From Clavulina sp. PMI_390 (lineage: Eukaryota; Basidiomycota; Agaricomycetes; Cantharellales; Hydnaceae), in NCBI GenBank assembly GCA_015039315.1, contig WIDE01000090.1, positions 37,131 through 101,130 of the forward strand: 64,000 bases of DNA, read 5' to 3'. A program made the position numbers and the translations under genes. Of this stretch, positions 58,704-64,000 are shown piece after piece (positions within the stretch are counted from its first letter, which is position 1; each line of letters opens with the position of its first letter). The notes beneath the pieces were generated by a model. That model did not search any database. It had not been told where the DNA came from and saw only the letters and a program-made list of their open reading frames with translations.

Positions 58704-60704
58704 GATGCCAACCGTTAATTTGAGTGCTTCTGACGTGGACATTTACTGGACAAGTTGCGACCGCTTTCTCTCTTCCGTCCTCATTATTGCGCAAATTCTT
58801 ATCGCCGTCCCCCTCACCCCCGCTCTCCCTTTGCGCCCTCACAGGCAATATACCTAACGATGACCTCTCTCTCATACGTGCCAAGCCCAAACCTCTAGTT
58901 ATCATGTTGCATGGCCCCTTGTTCTCCTGCGAGTGGCCGCGGCAAGCACAGATGACCGACCACATCCTCTCCGACCAATGCTACATGATCGCCTTTGATA
59001 TGTTTTACTGCGGTGGTTCGCGCTGTCCCAACTACGTGTCAAAGGATTATGTATTACAGCACGACATATGGGCAGAAGCGGCTCTCATCGCGCTCTTTGC
59101 CCACGCACTGGATCTCCCCCCCTTCCATATCTTTGCAGAACTGGGCCTCGCAGTCGATTTATCTCTACGCTTCGCTATACTGTGGCCAAAGCAATGCCTG
59201 TCTTTGACGCTAGTGGGGATATATCCTGCCATCGAGTACGTTCCAACTCCCCACTATTGTTGCCGCTCTGATAACTGGGAAAGCGGATAAACTCACTAAT
59301 TATCGCATGGCTCATTTTTCGATCTCCGCTTTTTTCTTATTTTCAGCCCACCAGCGTTCCAAGAAGCCTATCTCCAGCAGATGCAGCAATGGCTTGGTGC
59401 GCGAGACTTTGAAACAGTAGAGGAGGCCCAAGCAGGCTTCCTGCACCTACATTTCTCCACTTTCAAGGTCAGTACCTTGCTTTTAATAAGCCACGACGAG
59501 CACCTGACCCTTCCTCCTGTTTCCCTTTCTCTCTACAGCAACCTCCTGTGATGGAACCTGAGGAAGAAGATCGGTTCATGGAATACTGGCAGATCCACCA
59601 TAACTCTGCGCAAGCGGACCGGGGCCTTTTGGGCGTGTGCATTGCCGCGCGGTTCAGAGTGCCCATGACAGATCACGAGCTTGCTCGCGTCAAGCAGCCG
59701 GTCCAGATAATCCAGGTGAGATCGATATTCTATTAGTGGCTTGTTTCTTGTGGCGGTCATCCGCCATCGAGATACACCATTCGTATTCGAGGAAAAACTG
59801 ACGATCCGTAATGCAAATCATTTCACCCCCCATACACACTCGCACCCACACATACACCACACAATCAATACGATTGCTACCCACCCCTCGATCACGCTTG
59901 CTACGCGCTCGCAGGGAGGCGACTCACCTACTGTGAGCGTCGAGCCCGCACGCATCCTTCAGCAGCAGCTTGTCAACTCGGATTGCTGTCAAGTTGAAAT
60001 CATACAGAACGGATCCGCCTGTCTGAGCGCGCCCGCACGATTTGTCCCGCGGGTCAACCAGATCTTCTCTCTATTCTTAGCTACTCAGGCGCTCGCTGAG
60101 GATGAGGATGGGCGCGTCCATGCGGGATCGGAGCCATGTAAGGTGGACGAAGAGGACATGCGCCGAGCCTTGAAGGTGCTAGCACAGCTAACAAGGGAGG
60201 GTGGGCCAGAGAGGGAGGCGTGGGTGGAGGGAATGGAAGAAAGGGATCCGATGGCAATGTGGAGCTTTGGCAGGATGCCAGGTGATATGCGAGAGATGGC
60301 AAAAAATCTGTGAGTACTATGTAGCTTGAGGACCTGTCGTTGACTTCACGATTCTCGTGTTGGTCTGGAGTTTGGCTCGACGACCTCCGATCCCCGCAAC
60401 CCCTAACTTTTCATCCTCCTATTTTTGCATTAGCTTCATCCCCCTTCTCACACAGGCTGCTCGCGACGGGGTAACACTACTCGGGCCGGACGGTCGACCA
60501 CCACGAAAATACTCCCAGCGAGCCAACCGGACGTTCCTTCCCTCAAAAGCTGACGATGACGCTCCCGAACCCTCCGAGCCTGCACCAGGAACACCGATAA
60601 ATGTTATCACTGGTACAATGGTGAACGGTGCACATTCTGGGTATGGGAGGAGAGGGAGCATCATACAAAGAGTGTCCGTGACGACAAGGCCGATAGAGGA
60701 ATAA
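58704..60704 (+). CDS. Alpha/beta-hydrolase-like protein lacking nucleophile serine
   Basis: It starts MPTVNLSASDVDIYWTSNIP. The fold is suggested by KPLVIMLHGPLFSCEWPRQA, a strand with the HG oxyanion motif, then MIAFDMFYCGGSRCP and a helix DYVLQHDIWAEAALIALFA. At the nucleophile elbow the sequence is FAELGLAVDLSLRFA, where an active enzyme has GxSxG, so serine is replaced by glycine. Following blocks are QCLSLTLVGIYPAIE, EEDRFMEYWQIHHNSAQADR and PVQIIQGGDSPTVSVEPARI. A helical region includes EEDMRRALKVLAQLTREGGP. The C-terminal exon reads DGVTLLGPDGRPPRKYSQRA and ends TTRPIEE. The frame is intact over eight or so exons, so the loss of serine is not a sign of a dead gene. About 500 residues; function unknown. 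Confidence 0.7.
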
Positions 60705-60863
60705 TAACGACCCCCGATGACGAACATGCATATACCATATTTTTGGCACATACCTTGTTGTAGCATTATCGCCTTTTCTTCAGTGGTAATTGCAGCTCAG
60801 AGCCAATGAAACAAATGACGACACCGCACAAGTGGTGTAATTTGAATTGAGTCGCACCAAAGA

Positions 60864-60871
60864 TATTTATA
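60864..60871 (+). promoter_or_regulatory. TATA-like element of Pmp3 copy 2
   Basis: TATTTATA lies 76-83 nt before the start codon and is followed by a pyrimidine-rich tract, a common arrangement in highly expressed fungal genes. Confidence 0.5.
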
Positions 60872-60900
60872 CCTCATACTTTTTTCTCCTTCCTCCTCTT

Positions 60901-60928
60901 CACCTACCACCTACCACCTACCACCTAT
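60901..60928. repeat. Four-unit heptamer repeat in the Pmp3 copy 2 leader
   Basis: CACCTAC occurs three times followed by CACCTAT, ending 18 nt before the start codon. Probably in the 5' untranslated region. Copy number may vary between strains. Confidence 0.8.
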
Positions 60929-60946
60929 CACAGTACTCGGACCACC

Positions 60947-61639
60947 ATGAGAGCTTCTACCTTTATCCTCATCCTCGTACGTTCCTCGCTATATATGAGT
61001 AGCAGTCGAGGTCGTTAGTTATAACATCCAAACCTCTGTTTTGGCACACCCTTGCTAGGTTGCCATCATCTTCCCCCCAGCTGCCGGTTCGTCTTCGCCA
61101 TTTTCTCTTCTGCTTAGACCCAGCTCATTTGGCCGCTCTACTAATACTTCCTGCTCCCGCGCGGACTGCACGTGGTTGTTCCGATCTCAACTAACCTCCC
61201 TGCCTGGCCTATGACGCAATCTGTACCTCAATAGCTGGCTTCATCACTGGCTGTTCATGCGACCTCCTGATTAACATCTGCTTGGTGCGTCTAATCGAGC
61301 ATGCTACTGCAAAACATGAATATTGGGGATCTAACGTATAACCACACAATCCTTTCGAGCAGACCATCCTCGGTTATATCCCTGGCCACATTCACGCCTT
61401 CTGGCTGATCTACCGAAAAGCAAAGGCTGAAGAGCGCTATGGTCAAGGCGGTTACACCTGTAAGTTGAAGAACCTATCATGAACTTGGTGTGCACATGGA
61501 GTACTGACGACAGCATACCGGTTCAATAAACCTTCCAGACATCGGGAATGGCGAGTTCCAGGCCGCGCCAGTCAAGAACGGTGGCGTGCTGCCTCCTGGC
61601 CAAGCGCCTCCAAACTACGGAGCCGCAGGCGGGTACTAA
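60947..61639 (+). CDS. Pmp3-family plasma membrane proteolipid, copy 2
   Basis: Paralog of copy 1. It starts MRASTFILILVAIIFPPAAA, then GFITGCSCDLLINICLTILG and YIPGHIHAFWLIYRKAKAEE with both membrane helices and the conserved CSCDLLIN and YIPG motifs. The tail reads RYGQGGYTYIGNGEFQAAPV and ends PPNYGAAGGY. Intron positions match copy 1, which indicates gene duplication. The C-terminal tail differs most, suggesting different regulation or partners. Strong upstream features (TATA-like element and pyrimidine-rich leader) suggest high expression. About 100 residues. Confidence 0.93.
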
Positions 61640-62071
61640 AGGAACCCAGCTACGCCGACGACTCGTGCTTGCCAGCGACCACTAGCATGGACGTCTTGAT
61701 GACTGTTTGTAGCCTGTGATACACCATTTGTTTGTATAATACCCCTTACGACTGGATATTTCAATGTTGAGATATGGACTGTTATCAAGTTTTTAGCCGC
61801 ACGAAAGGGGCACGCGTGTTGGGGACTCATGACAAGCCGAGTTTTGACAATTCCCAGAATCTGGAACCTGCTTCGGGCGACGGTACGACGTCCTCAAGTT
61901 ATAGATTGCAGGATTTTTTTTTCTCTCTGACGAGTGTGTGTGAAAAATTTGAGCTTGGTGGAACGGCGTGCTGTTTGTTCGAAGGACGGGCGACTTTCAC
62001 ACAGAGAATAGCCGGTCTAGGAGTATAACATTAGATGGGTCGGGTGTGTATATGATAGACATGCTAGAAAT
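61640..62071. other. Intergenic between Pmp3 copy 2 and ATP19
   Basis: Two convergent genes end here; the stretch should hold both 3' untranslated regions. No gene is seen. Confidence 0.45.
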
Positions 62072-62558
62072 CTAGTGTTTTGCGTCCTCCTTCTCGGCTT
62101 TGGCAATGAAGTCCCGGATGCTACAAAGCGAAGCCAGGGGTCAGTAAACGGCGGAGATAGCAGCAAAAATAGCGATTCATACAAGGATTCTTCATCGCTA
62201 TTATCAGAAAGACCAAGGAATCAAGTCAGAAAATGTTTGTGCTTGGCTCCGGAGGCCACGACGATGTTACGCGAGGGTGAGAAGGACACGTACTCGGACT
62301 TGAAAGTGCTCTTGACGCTGTCAACGAGGCTTTCGGTGGTGGTCTTGGCCGCTGGGGCCTCCTTCTTGCCACCAGAAGCGTACATGGCCCCACCAAGAGT
62401 GGTCAACAGAGTACCGAGGGCGAGGTACTCGTTCTTGATGGCACGGCCGGCAATGACGCTGCAATAGATGGAAAGAGCATTTGGTAGAGTCAGAAACGAA
62501 GACTTAAGAGCTCATGGGTGTTACAAGTGCTCAGTGGACGAGATACGGACTAGGACAT
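62072..62558 (-). CDS. Mitochondrial ATP synthase subunit K (Atp19)
   Basis: Small subunit linked to ATP synthase dimers in the inner mitochondrial membrane. The start exon gives only MSY, spliced to VIAGRAIKNEYLALGTLL and TTLGGAMYASGGKKEAPA, the single membrane helix. Then TTTESLVDSVKSTFKSDDEE and SFIRDFIAKAEKEDAKH form the soluble tail. The tail block DDEESFIRDFIAKAEKE matches the Atp19 pattern of acidic residues followed by FI and a basic helix. It needs a 15-nt exon to be complete. The donor site after MSY is GTCCGT, an unusual but allowed GT donor, so the exact start exon is less certain. About 73 residues, close to the family length. Confidence 0.82.
62183..62197 (-). other. 15-nt micro-exon in ATP19
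   Basis: CGATGAAGAATCCTT on the minus strand lies between ATAATAG and GTATGA. It supplies DEES of the conserved acidic tail and keeps the frame between the flanking exons. Confidence 0.65.
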
Positions 62559-63229
62559 GGTGTTGAGCTGGATTTGGCGTGACTTTCTTTCTGATCACGT
62601 GCACCCGTGTCAACTGGATGGGGGACACATGGCTGGCCAGTAACACTTCTCAAGATGCTCAGCCGAAATAATGACATGCTCGTTGGCAACAAACGGGTAT
62701 CTTATTGCTTTCTTCCATGATGTTGCGTATGTAGCGTCTTCATCGACCAAGGCTGGACTTGCGACCCATCGTCAAATCTTGGAGGCTACGATTGTCAAAA
62801 CATGTGCCGTCCACCAACGAATTGCTCCTAACAAGAGAGGCAAAGGGCGAAATGGCCGGCTATTGTAGATTCCTAGCGATGAATAGTTTTGTTCGCAACG
62901 TTGAACAAGTAGTTCCGCCGGTCCCTGCAGCTCATTCGTTGCAATGTCTTCAGTCAAACTCATCGGTCACGGACCATACTTGAGCCATCACCCCGTATTA
63001 AAGCGAAACCTTGATTATTGTTTGAGGGTACACGGAACACAATATACAAGGAATCAGGTGTGACCACCCAGTCAAACACCTCTAGTATCGTATCACAGAC
63101 ATCGAGATCGAGATCGTAAAATCAAGCTTAAGAAAGGAATAAACACCAGCGAAGCACTAGAAAAAAATCTTCAACGTGAAAGGTAGAACGAAAGGGAGGC
63201 GGATAGGAAAGGGGTAGGTAGAGAAGGAT
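62559..63229. other. Intergenic between ATP19 and the repeat protein gene
   Basis: No gene is supported. It holds the ATP19 promoter and the 3' flank of the repeat protein gene. No TATA box was identified near the ATP19 start. Confidence 0.45.
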
Positions 63230-64000
63230 TTAGTCGAGGTCATTGATGCTGGAAAGGTAAGGGGTTCATCAGCAGCTGCTTTGTCTGTTATAAAGATGAG
63301 CTGAAGCTTACCTGAGCTCTTCTGCGCGGCGGAACAGGCTCTCAAACTCGCTGAGCAGGTTGCCGACGAGGCCAGATGCAGCACCACCAGCCAGACCACC
63401 AAGAACCTGGCTGGTAACACCGGTACCGCTAGGCTTGAACGAGGAAGCGCTCAAGGGCGCGCGACGCTGCATCTCGTGGAGCTCCTCCTCACGACGGAAC
63501 AGGCTCTCAATCTTCTCCAGAATTCCACTGACGAGGCCATTGGCGCCAACAGAGGCGAGGCCACCCAATGCAGTGCCAGCAGCACCACTAGCGGAGAGGC
63601 GCTTGGAGGGGGTCTGGAGAGTGCCGATCTTGTTCATCAGGGCAGTCTTGACGGTGGCCTTATCGGCGGCGGAGAGGTTCTGCGACTGCTTGATGATGGT
63701 TGAGATGGAGCCGACATCGCGCTTAACGTACATCTCCTCGTCGTGAACGTCAGTGAAGTCGCGGCGGAAGAGGCCCTCGATCTAGAGCACAATGAGTCAG
63801 GAATATATACATGAAGAGCGAATGAAGAAAAGACTGACCAGGCCGAGAAGGTTGCCAACTAGTCCAGAAGCAGCACCGCCAGCCGCAGAGGAGACGATCG
63901 ATCCTCCAAGGCTGCCAGCCGAGAGAGGTGCACGAGCCTCGAGCTCGAACTCATCACGGCGGAAGAGGCTCTCGATCTTCTCGAGGATCCCGCTGACGAG
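63230..64000 (-). CDS. Repeat protein with dibasic-bounded segments (partial, KEP-like)
   Basis: The gene runs off the right window edge, so its N-terminus and any signal peptide are unseen. The visible part, about 220 residues in three exons, ends AEELSINDLD. It contains repeated units ending in a helix and a dibasic site: a unit at the edge (LVSGILEKIESLFRR), one ending GLIEGLFRR, one ending EKIESLFRR and one ending SEFESLFRR. Between them are Gly/Ala-rich hydrophobic runs, for example GGLAGGAASGLVGNLL, and short acidic pieces ending in VKR, SKR or QRR. Alternating repeats and KR/RR sites are the layout of Kex2-processed repeat proteins of fungi, such as Ustilago Rep1. The sequence of the units is unlike any I know. 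Secretion and cleavage are inferred. Confidence 0.6.

Overview
The window is nuclear DNA of a filamentous fungus, most likely a basidiomycete of the Agaricomycetes. The genes are dense and cut by many short introns of roughly 45-100 nt with GT...AG ends. Several families are typical of the group: a PriA/CPL1-type secreted protein, an intracellular PA14-type GH3 beta-glucosidase and paired Pmp3 proteolipids. I cannot name the species from sequence alone. No transposon, CRISPR array, rRNA or tRNA gene was found. All gene models are my own splicing by eye; outer coordinates run from start codon to stop codon and include introns.

Left part (0.5-30 kb), mostly housekeeping: a bestrophin-family anion channel (-), fimbrin (-), eEF1B gamma (-), an Iks1-like kinase (+), a beta-lactamase-fold protein with an altered catalytic motif (+), a small orphan gene (+), a helical orphan protein (-), the ERAD factor Hrd3/SEL1L (+), an Rmd1/DUF155 protein (-) and the NatA subunit Naa15 (+). 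Three divergent pairs share promoters of only about 97-162 bp.

Middle part (26.5-37 kb): four tandem, same-strand paralogs with an F-box-like N-terminus and a WD/beta-propeller-like body. The second copy has an in-frame stop in a segment where the other three have tyrosine. A 2.7 kb stretch without supportable genes splits the array into two pairs.

Right part (38-64 kb): a LARP1-type La-motif protein (-), a GH3 beta-glucosidase with PA14 domain (-), a CBS-domain protein (+), two tandem RBR E3 ubiquitin ligases (-), a CPL1/PriA-like secreted protein (-), an HxxxDG acyltransferase (+), two Pmp3 genes (+) flanking an alpha/beta-hydrolase-like protein without a nucleophile serine (+), ATP synthase subunit K (-), and at the edge a partial repeat protein (-) whose repeats end in dibasic sites, as in Kex2-processed repeat proteins.

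The most unusual features are that edge repeat protein, the expanding and decaying F-box array, and six inferred micro-exons of 6-16 nt. An 11-nt micro-exon in both RBR paralogs carries the catalytic cysteine. The Hrd3 gene, two RBR ligases and several F-box-like genes give the window many ubiquitin-related genes, but I see no evidence that they form one pathway.
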